A DNA stretch of 64,000 bases, taken from NCBI RefSeq assembly GCF_001411555.2, contig NC_049911.1, positions 186,001 to 250,000 of the forward strand. Direction: 5' to 3'. The notes beneath the pieces were generated by a model. It was not told the origin of the DNA. It saw only the letters and a list, made by a program, of their open reading frames with translations, and made no database searches. The position numbers and the translations under genes were made by a program. Position 1 is the stretch's first letter. The number at the start of each line of letters is the position of its first letter. This DNA is from Juglans regia (taxonomy: Eukaryota; Streptophyta; Magnoliopsida; Fagales; Juglandaceae). Positions 14,098-25,091 of this stretch are shown piece after piece.

Positions 14098-15785
14098 AGG
14101 TAGTTGGAACCTAGAGGAGGAGAGGGGCAGAAACGTGCATGCAACATAGGTGGAAGTTCAGGATGTTGAGAAATTAGGCTTGGGCTTTTAGTAAAATTTC
14201 TTGGGCCACTACTAATTAGAAAATGCCCACTTGCTCTATAAATTATAAAATGGACATTAACTCATTTATTGAGTTCAAAATCATCCACTACATCCTAATA
14301 GGCCTTCAAATAAACTTTTTACTCTCGCGCCTAATTAAAATTCCAGTTAACTAAAGGTTATAGCGCGTGGGCTTATACAAGATCTTCCAATAATTTTAAA
14401 TGATATTTCCAAAATATTTGCCCGTTAAACGTGACTTATACCCAAAAATTCATATTCTACAAAATAATTTTGGAGCTGTCGCCTATTCAAATTTCCTGAG
14501 CAATGCTGGGCCTGGGTGTTACATCGGGCCGGGAAGGAAATTCCCCTCCCAGTATATCTTCCCTTCCATGTGAATCCTTGCCAACTTCCACTTCCCATTC
14601 AGAAGTATGTTGTCGTTTTGTCGTTTTAGAGTACATAAGCGCAGTCCTACTTTTCCTTTGAAGTTCTTTTTCATAACAATTTTTCTTGAACCCTAGCTGT
14701 TAATTAGCACAATACCAAAACTTCTCGCGAATCATATGCATAAATAAGGTCGTGGACGAAGGATGAGGATCTAAGATGACCATGTGATCTAATTTGACTC
14801 AGCTCTTCGCTTAACAATTTTAGTACATGATGACGGCTGTACTAGTGCTTAACTTTTCCCAGAGTTGTAGATTAAAAGCACTTTTTTTTCTTAATTAAAG
14901 TGTGCATATTCTTATGTTCATTGTATTTCTATGATCTTTTTGCAACTCTATTTTTTTTTTTCCTTCATGATTCTTTCTTTTCTACATTGGATTATTTACA
15001 ACATTTTTTTGTGCTGTCTTTGCAGATTTCTGGCATAAATGGGGTTCTGTACTATGGTCCTCAGATTCTAGAGAAAGCAGGTGTTTCAGTTCTTCTGTCA
15101 AATATGGGCATTAGTTCAGCCTCTGCATCTCTCCTCATTAGTGCTCTTACGACGTTTTTTATGCTTCCTTGCATAGCTCTTGCAATGAACCTAATGGATA
15201 TCGCTGGTAGAAGGTAAGGCTCCCTTTTGTGAGAACCCTCGAGTTCATAGATATTTTTTTTTTTTTTTTAGAAATATGAACTTGGGTATCATAACATGCA
15301 AACATTCCTGAAGATGGCACTCGACATTATATTCTTGCAGGTCGCTGCTACTCTACACAATACCTATCCTAATATTGTCGCTCATTGCACTAGTGTTTAG
15401 CAGCGTAGTCAATATGGGGTCCGTTGTTAACGCAACAGTATCCACCATTGGCGTAGTGGTCTACACCTCCATCTTTGTCATGGCTTTTGGGGTAATTCCT
15501 AACATCCTTTGCTCAGAGATCTTTCCGACTCGTGTTCGTGGCCTCTGCATAGCTATCTGTGCCCTCGCGTATTGGATTGGAAATATCGTTGTCACTTACT
15601 CAACTCCTCTGTTGCTCACCTCCATAGGCCTTGCTGGTCTCTTTGGTATCTACGTTATTGGATGCATCATTTCATGGATATTTGTTTTCTTGAAGGTTCC
15701 TGAAACCAAGGGCATGCCTCTAGAAGTCATATGTGAGTTCTTTGCTGTGGGTGTAACGCAGGCTGCTGATAGTAAGGATAATTGA
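4945..15785 (+). CDS. MSSP: Monosaccharide-sensing protein / tonoplast sugar transporter, last three exons
   Basis: Exons are 4945-5864, 15026-15213 and 15341-15785 (stop TGA 15783-15785). All junctions are GT-AG and keep frame, giving about 516 residues. The family (MSSP/TMT/TST) moves hexoses or sucrose into the vacuole in exchange for protons. It is an MFS protein of about 740 residues with an unusually long acidic cytosolic loop between membrane helices 6 and 7. Exon 1 here encodes that loop: Ser/His-rich, with LLVEGLG at its start, [10 protein letters not shown] in the middle and [16 protein letters not shown] leading into helix 7. Exons 2-3 give helices 7-12 with [22 protein letters not shown] and PETKGMPLE. 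The first six helices (about 220 residues) must lie left of the window. The first exon starts in phase 1 after a TCTGCAG acceptor; the apparent ATG/TTG starts inside it are not real starts. The intron 5865-15025 is 9161 bp, nearly all transposon. Confidence 0.93.
6131..6779 (+). repeat. Solo LTR, same family as the LTR at about 48770-49293
   Basis: No coding sequence. It shares ordered blocks with the LTR ending at 49293: paired TTAATGCGG(C/T)GTGG motifs, AGTCCCATC, and a terminal GTTRCTTCT..TCACA. The start (TGTTAACATC, 6131) is a guess and 6144 (TGTTTCGCAC) is an alternative. No clean target duplication was found. Confidence 0.5.
6780..9038 (-). repeat. Gypsy-type LTR region, left part, split by copia element B
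   Basis: No gene. The stretch is AT-rich to about 8360, with a degenerate CATATCGTATCGTATC run near 7300, then GA-rich (a GA tract at 8471-8501), then a G-rich TGGTGGC-type segment to 9038. Sequence after element B (13954 on) continues to 14523, where the minus strand starts TGTAACACCCAGG, a terminus typical of large plant gypsy LTRs. I infer a single LTR of about 2.8 kb interrupted by element B. The open frames in the GA/G-rich part are compositional. Confidence 0.45.
8471..8501. repeat. (GA)n microsatellite
   Basis: About 15 GA units inside the GA-rich LTR-like segment. Confidence 0.9.
9039..9372 (-). repeat. 3' LTR of copia element B
   Basis: Begins TGAAGAGAAATAG and ends GTGCTAACA. It aligns along its whole length with the copy at 13618-13953, with a 3-bp and a 4-bp length difference. 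The next bases inward (TCTCCCCGCAA, a purine run on the minus strand) are the polypurine tract. Confidence 0.9.
9297..13580 (-). pseudogene. copia gag-pol of element B, decayed
   Basis: Gag begins near 13572 ([10 protein letters not shown]; an in-frame ATG further upstream overlaps the LTR) and is open to a stop at 12984. It has a UBN2-type gag body ([16 protein letters not shown]). Integrase at 11683-12324 shows an HSRVGHP/CNAC zinc finger, LLDVWG, HTDWGG and VERHHRH, i.e. the Asp-Asp-Glu order. Reverse transcriptase at 10117-10590 has [15 protein letters not shown] and the catalytic YIDD. RNase H is at 9297-9964 ([32 protein letters not shown]). Several stops and frame shifts separate the blocks, so it is defective. 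A Ser/Pro-rich linker between integrase and reverse transcriptase (about 10880-11400) is normal for the family. Confidence 0.88.
13618..13953 (-). repeat. 5' LTR of copia element B
   Basis: Same ends as the left copy. The minus strand ends ..CTCTTCA immediately before TGGTATCATGAGC, the primer site. That shows the AAGAGAAATAG block belongs to the LTR and not to the interior. Confidence 0.9.
13954..14523 (-). repeat. Gypsy-type LTR region, right part, ending TGTAACACCC
   Basis: Continuation of the sequence broken by element B. It includes a (TA)n run at 14054-14093. The last bases on the plus strand are CTGGGTGTTACA, so the minus strand begins TGTAACACCCAGG. A similar end, GGTCTGGGTGTTACA, occurs at 26524-26539. 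Confidence 0.45.
14054..14093. repeat. (TA)n microsatellite
   Basis: About 20 TA units with one flanking GTATA variant. Confidence 0.9.
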
Positions 15786-17267
15786 CTTTAATTCTGCTGG
15801 AATTCGAGCTGGATGATTCATAAACCCCGCGGGGGGGTATTTGTATTGTAAAACACAAATCCGAAATGGGGTTCTTATTAGGAGAAAGAATATGATGAAC
15901 TTTGCAACTAAACTGCATTTCTCTGTCCTTTAGTCTTTTTTTTTTCTTTTCTATTGTCCCCTTTCTTTAACTGTTTTATTTTTATTATTTATATATTCTG
16001 AGGTATTTGGAACTCGACTGAACATCTCTGTCCAATAGACCAAGGAACATTCAATTGGTTTCAGTCTGATAAAGTTTTAGGCAAAAAAACAACTTTCCTC
16101 TGCAGCAACTAAATGAACTAGATATGATGAACATTGCCCTTTTCTGATGCATACATTCTTTTCATTATGATATCTGATCCTCCATCGCCATGATGTTGTC
16201 ATACAAATTGAACTAAAAGGATCGAAAACTAGTAATGATATGGACTTTTGGAAACCCAACTGCATAAAGCTAACACAGATTAAAGACTGGCTTACATTTC
16301 TTTTTCCACTCCTAACAATTAGAATCAGTCAGCCGACAGGAGAGGGAAGCCAATTGGTTTCATGGATTTTGTAGCAAGAGTATTTAGGAAACGCACATAC
16401 AAAAGTTAAGGATGTATTAGATGACATCATTTGCACTTAAAATGAAGCAATTAACACTGCAATCAAATATAAGGCTTCTAGTGTGGCAGCTTGGGGAAGG
16501 GAACTATACTGAAAAAGTCTTTATAAATATTCCATCAATAGAGTTTTGCAAATCCAAAAGTGGCAGCTATTAAGCATTGGTATTGGTGTCTCCGTAAGCA
16601 AAATGCAAAATCACATGGTTTGGAGATTGCCTTTGCCATTCAAGAAAAACTCTCACATTATATTATGTATCTTTGAATCAAAATAATAATAAAATATTAT
16701 TTTTTTATTATTAATTTATTTTTCTAAAATTAATTTGTTCTTATATATTGTACAATTAAAACCCATTACATAAGATCTACAAATATACACCGATTGTATG
16801 AACAGTAAACAGTAGATATGTAAATATATACAAAAAAAAGTAATAAAATAAAGAATGAAAGGTGAACAGTAGATCTGTAAATATCCAATGATACTTGTTT
16901 ATAGTAGACTAAATATTTACATATGACTAATCCAAGGCAATGCAATATTTTTACTTGAGTAATGTGAGACTTACAATTTTAAAGATTGTCCAAAGAGGTC
17001 AAGATACACAATCATGTCAAGTCTAACAAATTGTATATAAATATATATTTAATTATATAAATATCTACCCCCCCCCCACCCATATTCTCTCGTCGTTTCA
17101 CGCTCACCTCCCAGGATTATCACACCCACCAAGTGCTGCCGTCGGTCAAGCCTTGAACCACGATGTCGTACCTTCGCCACTGTCAGTGCTTTTGCCGTTT
17201 ACCCCTTCACACGCCAACTCTCCCGCTTCCTCTCAGTTATGTGTTTGCCACGAGTTGTGAATGCCAC
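15786..17267. other. Downstream region of the MSSP gene, no gene seen
   Basis: The first 200-300 bp after the stop is T-rich and is the probable 3' UTR and polyadenylation zone. The remainder is AT-rich and non-coding. From about 17070 the composition turns C-rich (CCCACC, CTCTCGTC), resembling the LTR-like sequence that continues right of the gypsy element at 25819. I infer the gypsy element landed in an older LTR. Confidence 0.5.
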
Positions 17268-17665
17268 TGTTACGTGTAAAATAAGCTGTAGTAGAATTGT
17301 GAACATTTGGTTGCTTCAAGGGAACCAAATCCACTAACAATTTTCCAAATTCAACTTGACAGATTTCATTGATAATGGTAGAATAAATACAACTAAAAAT
17401 CATAAAAACCACCTAAATACTTGGACCACTAATAAAAATTGACTACCCCATACCACCTATCAACATACAGGAAATAAAAAAATCGTGGACCCAGATTTGC
17501 AGCACAAGACTCGGACAAAGCCAAACCACAAACCCATTACAGATTATTTGACATGTACGGATAAAATAAACTAACTAAAGAATCTACTTACATAGGCCAT
17601 TACATAATAAGGCCAACCCCAAGAAGGCCATTTCCTATCCCCAGGCCCAAGCCCATTATGTGACA
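17268..17665 (-). repeat. 3' LTR of the gypsy element
   Basis: 398 bp, TG..CA. The next inward bases on the minus strand are the purine run GGAGAGGGGAGCAT, the polypurine tract. Its last 90 bp (from AAATAAACTAACTAAAG on) match the remnant at 25720-25813. Confidence 0.8.
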
Positions 17666-18690
17666 ATGCTCCCCTCTCCAAAAACCTTGTCCTCAAGGTT
17701 GGGGAATTCAGAAATCAACTTCTTGTAATCCACCCAAGTAGCTTCTTCTTATCCAAGCCCTTGCCACTTTACCAACACCTCTGTCGACGCTCGATTCCCT
17801 CGTTTCTTCTTTTTCCGATGTAAAATTTATGCAGGTTTTGGTCAAATCATCCATCAGAAGTAGTGGGAGGCAACGATCCTTGCTTCTGGTTTCAAGCACC
17901 TAGTTGTTTCTATAAACAAGAAACGTGAAAAACAAGATGGATTTGTGCCGTGGGAGGAAGATCCAGCTTGTATGCGACAGAGCCCAACCTTTCAATCACC
18001 AGGTATGGTCCATAAAATCTGGGAGACAGATTCAAGTTCCTTTGTTAAACCATGGATTGTTGCTTATAAGGTTGAAGTCTAAGGTAAACCAAGTCCCCAA
18101 CTGCAAAACTTATCTCCGTACGTTTCAAATCTTCATATTTTTCTCATTCTAGCTTATTCCTTCAGATTCCCTCTCAGTAAGCATAGGATCTAATCCTTGG
18201 ATTTCAGGGCATCCTCTACCGCTTGACTTTGAGTAGTACACAGAGTATATGAAAATAATTTCGGGGGAGGGTAGCCATATACAAATTCAAAAGGGGTTAG
18301 TTGAGCGGATGAGTGAATATTGGTGTTATAACACCATTCGGCTAAAGGTAGCCACTGTGCCCATTCTCTCAGTTTATCTCCTGAAAAACACTGCAAATAT
18401 TGCTACATACACTTGTTCGCAAACTCAATTTGTCCATCCATTTGTGGATGATAAGATGAGCTGAATTTTAATGTTGTTCCTTAAAGCTTAAAGAGCTCCT
18501 TCCAAAAGGTGCTCGTGAAAGTGAGGTCTCTATGAATCACAATTAAACTAAGCATGCCATGTAGCTTGAAAACATTAGCAACACAAATTTGGGCAATCTT
18601 AGATGATGTGTAGGGGTGGAAAACTGGTATAAAATTGGCATATTTAGATAGTCTATCCACCACCACCATGATCACGTGTGACACTATATA
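17666..18690 (-). pseudogene. Gypsy integrase core and chromodomain-like C-terminus
   Basis: Minus-strand pieces: IMVVVDRLSKYANFIPV with the first catalytic Asp (18600-18684), ending LTFTSTFWKELFKL (18481-18520); then EWAQWLPLAEWCYNT and TPFEFVYGYPPP (18190-18396). The C-terminal block near 17660-17800 resembles a chromodomain (FPNLEDKVFGEG). Stops and frame changes separate them. HRDLTF replaces the usual S-DRD/G-F arrangement, so the second catalytic Asp is retained but its context has drifted. Confidence 0.8.
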
Positions 18691-19650
18691 TGTTTAATAT
18701 TATAATTTTTTTCAGAAAATCTTATAACCAGTCAATCCATTATATCCCAAATAACAGCCCCCAATATATGAGTGACACATAGACATTCCAGATTAATCCT
18801 CATATAGCCGCACATCAGATTTGAAATTCTCAAACTGATTCGCCCACTTCTCACAGGGAAAGAAAATCTCCTCCAGAGTATCCTCTTCTCCAGACCAATG
18901 CACGGCCTTCTCCACCGCAAGCCTTCACTCCAGAGCATCGTCTTTCTCCAGTGAGCTCCCCAAAAAAAAATTGTCTTCACATGTATGTTTCTGACTTATT
19001 CTTATATGCCCAAGATTGACGCCCTTCTCTACTTGTGTTTTATCGCAAGTGTATTTTATGCCCAAAATTCCAGTAAGTGTATTTTATGCATAGGATCTTC
19101 TACTGCTTGTTTCTTCTACTGCTTGTTTGAGTGCAAGTCTCTATATATTATACAAACATCATCTTGCAAATCTCTATATATCATATTGTGTTATACAAAA
19201 TTTGTTAACACCAGCAAATTGTAAACATATTCTGTACAGGAAAGCTTATAGAGGACTATTTGAAGCAAATTGTAAGTGTATTTTAATTTCTTTTTCTGTT
19301 CTTTGGTGGTTTAATGCTCTTTTAGAGGACTATTTGAAGATGGAGCATTGGTGCGTGGAACGTGTTCGAGTCTTTGACCAACTCAATTTCTGGTGGTTTA
19401 ATGCCTTCTGAGGAGCTCCATTTCTCTTGCTGCTGAGAGAGAGAACAATCTCGAGGCGACGGGCAACGGAACTGGTGATGGAAAACTGATGATGGTATCA
19501 TGCGATAGTGGGCGACGAGAACTACGATGTGCGAAGGTTTTCTGAATGGGGCTCAAATTGATTTCTTAGGGGGCGAGGAGAAGATGTGTTTTATCATCTA
19601 GTGTAATAATTCTATTGTAATTTCTGTGAAATTGCTGATGTGGCAGAATC
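18691..19650. other. Non-coding insert segment left of the LINE
   Basis: Sequence foreign to the gypsy pol, joined at a point where the integrase reading stops. It contains repeated short blocks (AGAGGACTATTTGAAG twice, AAGTGTATTTTA three times) but no recognisable protein. Its own boundaries and class are unresolved. Confidence 0.4.
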
Positions 19651-21830
19651 TTATTTTTTTTTATAAGTAAAAATATTATACATATCAAAAGGAGAAACCA
19701 AGTATACTGAATGTAGACAAGGAAACATATTGTCAAAAATGACCCAGAAAACACCAGATCCAACCCCAACCCATTGTTTCCTATAGAACTAAAATTCTAC
19801 CCCGAACACCCAACCCCAGCCCCTTGATTCTCGTCTTCTCAATGCCCTCCCTTTAGACTTCCCTCTAGTTAAGCTACCACCCTTAGCATCGTAGTTGATT
19901 ACCCAAGAAAGATGTTGTAACTTCCTACTTTTCTTGAAACTTGATTTGTTTTCAAGTGCATGGCTTGCCTCTATATGAGTGATTAGTTCTTTAAATTGGT
20001 CTTCACATCCTCCATGGGAAATTCTCACAAACTGCTAAATCTCGTTAACTTTAGGCAAAATCCAGTCCGCTATTGGAGGAAAAGAGATCAGGGGAGCAAC
20101 GTTATCCCCAGACACAGTACCCAACTGCACTTCCAACTCTAGACATTCCTCTACACAAGGCACCAACGCCAAACCCATTGGTTCTCTTCAATGGTATTGG
20201 GGTCCCTATTGGAGATTTTGGGGTGACAGCAAGTTCCTTTACCTCTATGGTGATAGTAGATCCTACGTCTCATTCAGACCTCAGCAGTACACCATTTTTC
20301 TTCAACTCTAACGAGGAAGTCATAGTTTCTTCAGGGACCAAAGGTGTAATACTGACTATCGGTCTATCCTGCATTACATGAGGCGAATGACATTCCATAA
20401 CTGATGTCTCTATGCCGATACCCGATCTAGACCCCGCTTCAAATAATCCAGATTTTCTTTTGACCCACCATACTCTCCTGGATCTAGTTATAGGGATAGG
20501 GCCGAATCATATCTTATGTTTTCCTTTATCTGAGGCAATCTATTTTCTTACAACATTGTTGCCTCTAACTGAAAGCCGGTCTATTTTCTTAGACAAGAAA
20601 GTTATCGCTGCCTTCAATTTGACAAGTTGGGTTTCCATCTTTTTTAAAGAATTGTGTATCTCAACAAGCTGATTCTGAGGCATGATTTGCAGACCCCCCC
20701 CCCTCCCCACTCTGAACCCTCGAAGCATGACCCGTCTTTAGAGCTGCCGCATAAGATCGCCTCGCCACAGAGGATGTACTTGGGTCTTTATGCACCTCAA
20801 AGTTCTCCCTCTCGGGCACGCCACCTACATGTTTGCTACGCAACTCCCTGACAGAGCCATGTCCTTCCAAGCCATCACTCCCTCTCTTGCTGAAGGAAAA
20901 ATCAAGCAGCACCTCCCCTCCCCCATCCTTCTCCAGCCATTGCCCCCTCTTCAGGGATGAAAATAAAATTCTTCCTCCCACCACCACCATACTCCTCCAA
21001 CGCCATATAACGTCCTCGAGCATTTGAGCAGCGATGTGCTATGAAACTACATCTACCTTCCCAAACAGTAGAGAAAAAAATCTTGTTTCTTATCCTTTGT
21101 GCATGTTTCCATGGCCTTGGCCAGCCACTGTACTATTGTTGAACCTAGAATCAATTTAGATATCACCCTTCGACTCCTTTCAGTAATGACCAACATGCTC
21201 TCCTCCTTCACTAGTGTAAATGATTTAGATTCTATAACCAACTCCATAGAAGAACCCATAATGACCAACTCCCCTCCTTCAACAACCATTCGTCATCTGT
21301 AGAGAAACCAGGGACACGGTTGACGACCAACGACGTCAAAGATCAGAGTGGGAAATCAGCGTCGGAAGGCCCTTACTGGAGTCACCGGACTAGTCTGTGG
21401 CAGTAGGAAGGTGCAGATCAAGCGCCAAAGATCCGAAAAATATCAGCAAAACAGATCCCAGAAATTGATCTTGCAAGAAAACAGGTCACCAACAGGATGA
21501 CCAGCACCGGACGACCCTCGGTGGGTCGTCGGGGCCCGGCGATGTAGTATGTGCCGGCTATGAGTAGCCACTCGCCGGCCTAGGTGGCAGCAATTTAGTT
21601 TCTCTCTCAAGGGTATTTCACCCTCCTTACGGGTGTTTCTCTCGTTGGCAGGATGACCAACACCGTACAACCCTCGGCGAAGTCACGGGGGCCCGGCGAT
21701 GTTGTCTATGTCGACTATGAGCAACCACTCGCAGGGACTAGGTGGTGGTGATTTTTTTTCTCTCTCATGGGTGTTTTCTCTCTCCTCTCACGACAATTTT
21801 GTGGTAAACAATTCTTCTTCGCAGTGTTAT
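19651..21830 (-). mobile_element. Non-autonomous LINE with ORF1 remnant and poly(A)
   Basis: A poly(T) at 19652-19660 marks a poly(A) tail on the minus strand. To its right are three minus-strand ORF1-like pieces: 21053-21289 (SFTLVKEESMLVITERSR, then VQWLAKAMETC, a DUF4283-like motif of plant L1 ORF1), 20540-21023, and 19789-20028, whose LSWVINYDAKGGS resembles the ORF1 C-terminus. No endonuclease or reverse transcriptase frame lies between ORF1 and the tail, so ORF2 has been lost. The 5' region carries two tandem repeats (21493-21805). The 5' end at about 21830 is approximate and no target duplication was identified. Confidence 0.65.
21493..21805. repeat. Two tandem copies, period about 156 bp
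   Basis: Both copies start CAGGATGACCA (21493 and 21649) and share GGGGCCCGGCGATGT, TATGAG(T/C)A(G/A)CCACTCGC, CTAGGTGG and a TCTCTCTC..GGGTRTTT tail. GC content is far above the flanks. They lie just upstream of LINE ORF1 on the minus strand, where a LINE 5' UTR would be. Confidence 0.8.
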
Positions 21831-22377
21831 TAGAGGGTTGTTAATGCCTTAATGTCGGATGGAGCACTGCAAACCGTTTTTCTAATTTTTTTAATACTAA
21901 ACTTAATTGTGAGAATTTAGTATTTATTATTAACAATTACTAATTCTTCAATTATAGTAGTAGAATATAAGTAGTGTCTAACTTATTAGTGAGATTAATA
22001 AACTTAAATAATAAGATTAAAATAGTATAATTAGTTTCTAATTATACTAGTGTATTAATTTTATGTTATAAGATTAATAGACTTGAATAATAAGATTAGA
22101 ATTTCATGTTATATTAATTAGAAATGTAGCATATAATATATATAATAATAATATAAAAAATATATATAATATAAAAAAAATTAAAAATATATATGTACCG
22201 GTCCGGTATGGTTTAAACATGTTTTCAAAAGATGAAAACTGGTTTAGGACCACTTTTCATTTTTAAGAATCGGTACCGCACGCAACCGGTTACAAACTGG
22301 ACCAAACCCATTGGTTTAGTCCAGTCCGATCTGGTTCAACCGGTTTTTCGATTTTTTGATTTTTTCTTACACCTCTA
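21831..22377. mobile_element. AT-rich segment ending in an hAT-like terminus
   Basis: AT-rich sequence followed by repeated CCGGTTT/AACCGGTT and GGTCCGG motifs. The right end TTACACCTCTATCCCTA gives TAGGGATAGAGGTGTAA on the minus strand, like the hAT MITE ends elsewhere in this window. A matching left end was not found, so this is probably a truncated copy. Confidence 0.4.
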
Positions 22378-24869
22378 TCCCTACCCAATAAAATTTTGAT
22401 CAAACTCTATGGACAGTTTTATGATAACCTGCATGACCTCCGTGGGAACTGTTGTGTAGAGCTTATAGAATCTGCTGCTTCAATTTAGGTATATTACTAA
22501 TATAAAGTCTGCCTTGTAGTAGAGTAATCTGCCATGACTTTTATACTTGTTAAGATCTAAGTCCCCTTGCTCCAGTCTTTGAAGCAGTTTCTGTAGGTCC
22601 CAATCCTCTGCATAAGAAGCTTTAAGAGAGTCTAACCAATTAGCTATTGGAACCGTGAGTGCTGCCAACTCTCCAGGATTGTGGTCTACTCTTCTAGAGA
22701 GTGCATCAACCACTCTATTTTCCTTTCCCTACTTGTATTTCACTAGAAAATCAAAGCCTAATAGCTTTGTGATCCACCTTTGCTGAAGTGGGGTTCCAAC
22801 TTCTGCGCCAGTAGATATTTTAAACTTTGCTTATCATTTTGTATCTTGAACCTTTGTCCCAATAAATAGGATCTCCGTTTTTTTGACAGCTAGTACCATG
22901 GTCATCAACTCATTTTCATATGTAGATAATTGTAAGGCTTTCCCATGTATAGCTTGACTTATGAAAGTAATTGGCCTCCCCTGTTGCATCAAAACAACTC
23001 CAATACCATACCCTGAGGCATCACATTGAATGGTAAACGATTGAGTAAAATCTAGTAGTGCTAAGATCAAGGAGTTAGTTACAGGTTTTTTAGTTTTTCA
23101 AAGGGTTCTTTGGCTATTTCTGTCCAGTTAAAGAAGTTCTTTTTTAAAAGAGAAGCTCAAGGAGCTACTATGGAGCCATACATTTGAATGAACTTCCTAT
23201 AGTAGCCAATGAGCCTTAGGAATCCTCTAAGAGACTCGAGACTGTTAGAAAAATGCCAGTTAAGCACAGAATCAATCTTAGCAGGGTCAACTTTAACTTC
23301 ATCTTTCTAAATTAAATGACCAAGGTAACTCACTTCAGAACAACCAAAACTGCATTTAGATTTTTTTACAAAGAGTTGGTGTTGTTTGCGGATGTCTAGC
23401 ACAATTTGTAGGTAATGGGCAGAAAGTGTTTTGCTATAGATTATAATATCATCAAAGAAGACCAAAATGAATTTTTGAAGATGAGGCTTGAATATTTCTT
23501 TCATAAGGCCTTGAAAAGAAGTTGGTGCATTGGTAAGTCCAAATGGCATTACCAAGAACTCGTAATGACCTTCATGGGTCCTAAAGAAAGTTGTTTGAAT
23601 GTCCTTGGGGTGAACTCAGATTTGATTATAGCCGGACCTAAGGTCCAACTTACTGAATATGGTAGCACCATAAAACTCATCCAAGAGTTCATCCACAATA
23701 GGGATTGGAAATTTCATTTTAATGGTTTTCTTATTGAGGGCTCTATAATCAACGCAAAGTCTCCAACTACCATCCTATTTTCTTACTAAGAGAATAGGTG
23801 AGGAGAAAGGACTATGGATAGATCTGATTATACCATTAGCTAGCATTTCCTGAACCAATTTCTTAATTTCTTGTTTTTGAAAATAGGGATATCAATAGGG
23901 ACCTACACATACTAGTTTTGTGTCTTTTTGGAGTAAGATGTGGTGGTCATGTTTTCTTGGTGGAGGTAAACCCCTAGGTTCTTCAAAAATAATTTGGTAT
24001 TGATCAATTAATTTGCATAGGGCTAGGTTGAGTTCAGCAGAAAAAATAAAGGGTTCTATAGGTTCAATGAGCTATATAACTAGGCCCCCTTTGTTCATTC
24101 TTATTAGCCCTACCAAAATTTTCCCCTTCTATCAATCATAAAGAAATTTGTGATATGCCATGAAGTGTTCTATAAGTGCCCAAATAAGAAAACTTCATAC
24201 GAAGTCTCACAAAATCCCATAGGATAGGTCCTAAGGACCTCAACCATTGAATTTCCAAAATAATATCACATCCCCCAATGTAAGCATAAACAGAATTACC
24301 CTTCATATGAAAATGCACCTCTAAACATTTCCCTTCACTATTGAGTGCCGGTCCATTTGCTATCTTCAATGTTGCCCTTCGGTCAGTTGTACCATCAACT
24401 GAGTTTTCTTAGCAATAAAGGGAACCATGAAGTTATGGGTACTCCTCGTATCAATGAGGATCACCACTACACATCATTGCATCTTGCCAATCAATCTCAG
24501 AGTTCTTGGGTTGGGAGAACCTAAGAGTGCATGGATTGAAATGCATGGTTCCACTTCCACAATTTCTGGTTCATTCCTTGAGCTGCCTTCCCCCTTTTCT
24601 TTGCTCCTCCTAGTTGGTTTTGGTTCATCTTCCTCACTAGAATCATCACATTCCATAATAAGCAGTCTTGCGCAAGCCCCCATTTCTCATCACAATTACA
24701 ACAAAGACTCTTCTCGTGTCTTTCCTTCATTTGAGTTAGGGATAACCTTTGAACTGGAACGATAGCCCTCTTCTTAGGAGAAGAAGGAGGACCGATTTCC
24801 AGTCTTGGTGGTTGAACACCCACTCTAACCATCTTCCTCAAAGCTGCCACATTTTCTTTCTGCATCTTA
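22378..24869 (-). pseudogene. Gypsy protease, RT, RNase H and integrase zinc finger
   Basis: Minus strand, reading leftwards. Protease-like block at 24136-24369 (GCDIILEIQWLRSLGP, in the position of the usual GMDWL). Reverse transcriptase at 23307-23555 with [13 protein letters not shown] and catalytic FFDDI. RNase H at 22834-23070 (TIQCDASGYGIGVVLMQQ). Then DALSRR at the connection and an HH..CC-type zinc finger region to about 22390. A gag-zinc-knuckle-type CCNCDEKWG piece lies at 24640-24720. Numerous stops and shifts make it non-functional. Confidence 0.82.
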
Positions 24870-25088
24870 GGGCAAGTTTGGGGGCTGGGATGAGACAGAA
24901 AATTCTCATCTCATCTCATCTCATCATTACACATTTTTCAAATCCCCATACAAAATATAATAAACAATTCAACTTTTTCAAATCTCTATTCACTTTTTTC
25001 AAATTTTAAAACAATAATAATATTAAAACACAATATTTTAAACTTTCAAACAAAACACAAAATTCTCATCTCACCCCCCAAACCTGCC
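24870..25088. mobile_element. Tourist-type (PIF/Harbinger) MITE, 219 bp
   Basis: Flanked by TTA on both sides (24867-24869 and 25089-25091), the duplication typical of PIF/Harbinger. The left end GGGCAAGTTTGGGGG pairs with the right end CCCCCCAAACCTGCC as an imperfect terminal inverted repeat that continues into GGGATGAGA / TCTCATCTCA. The interior is AT-rich and non-coding. It interrupts the gypsy gag reading frame. Confidence 0.85.
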
Positions 25089-25091
25089 TTA

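Larger units (their letters stand above)
5865..15025 (+). other. 9.16-kb transposon-filled intron of the MSSP gene
   Basis: The donor CAG/GTAAAA at 5864/5865 and the acceptor TTTGCAG/ATT at 15025/15026 join in phase 0, and the protein reads straight through (LQILQQ then ISGING). The intron contains a solo LTR (about 6131-6779), AT-rich and GA-rich LTR-like sequence (6780-9038 and 13954-14523) and copia element B (9039-13953). The last 500 bp (14524-15025) is ordinary T-rich intron. Confidence 0.9.

Noticed and set aside
14900..15025. In-frame extension of the MSSP exon to the left
   Set aside because: The TTTGCAG acceptor at 15025 joins in phase to the exon ending at 5864; the extension is T-rich intron.
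23415..23789. Plus-strand frame of 124 residues
   Set aside because: Antisense shadow of the gypsy reverse transcriptase.
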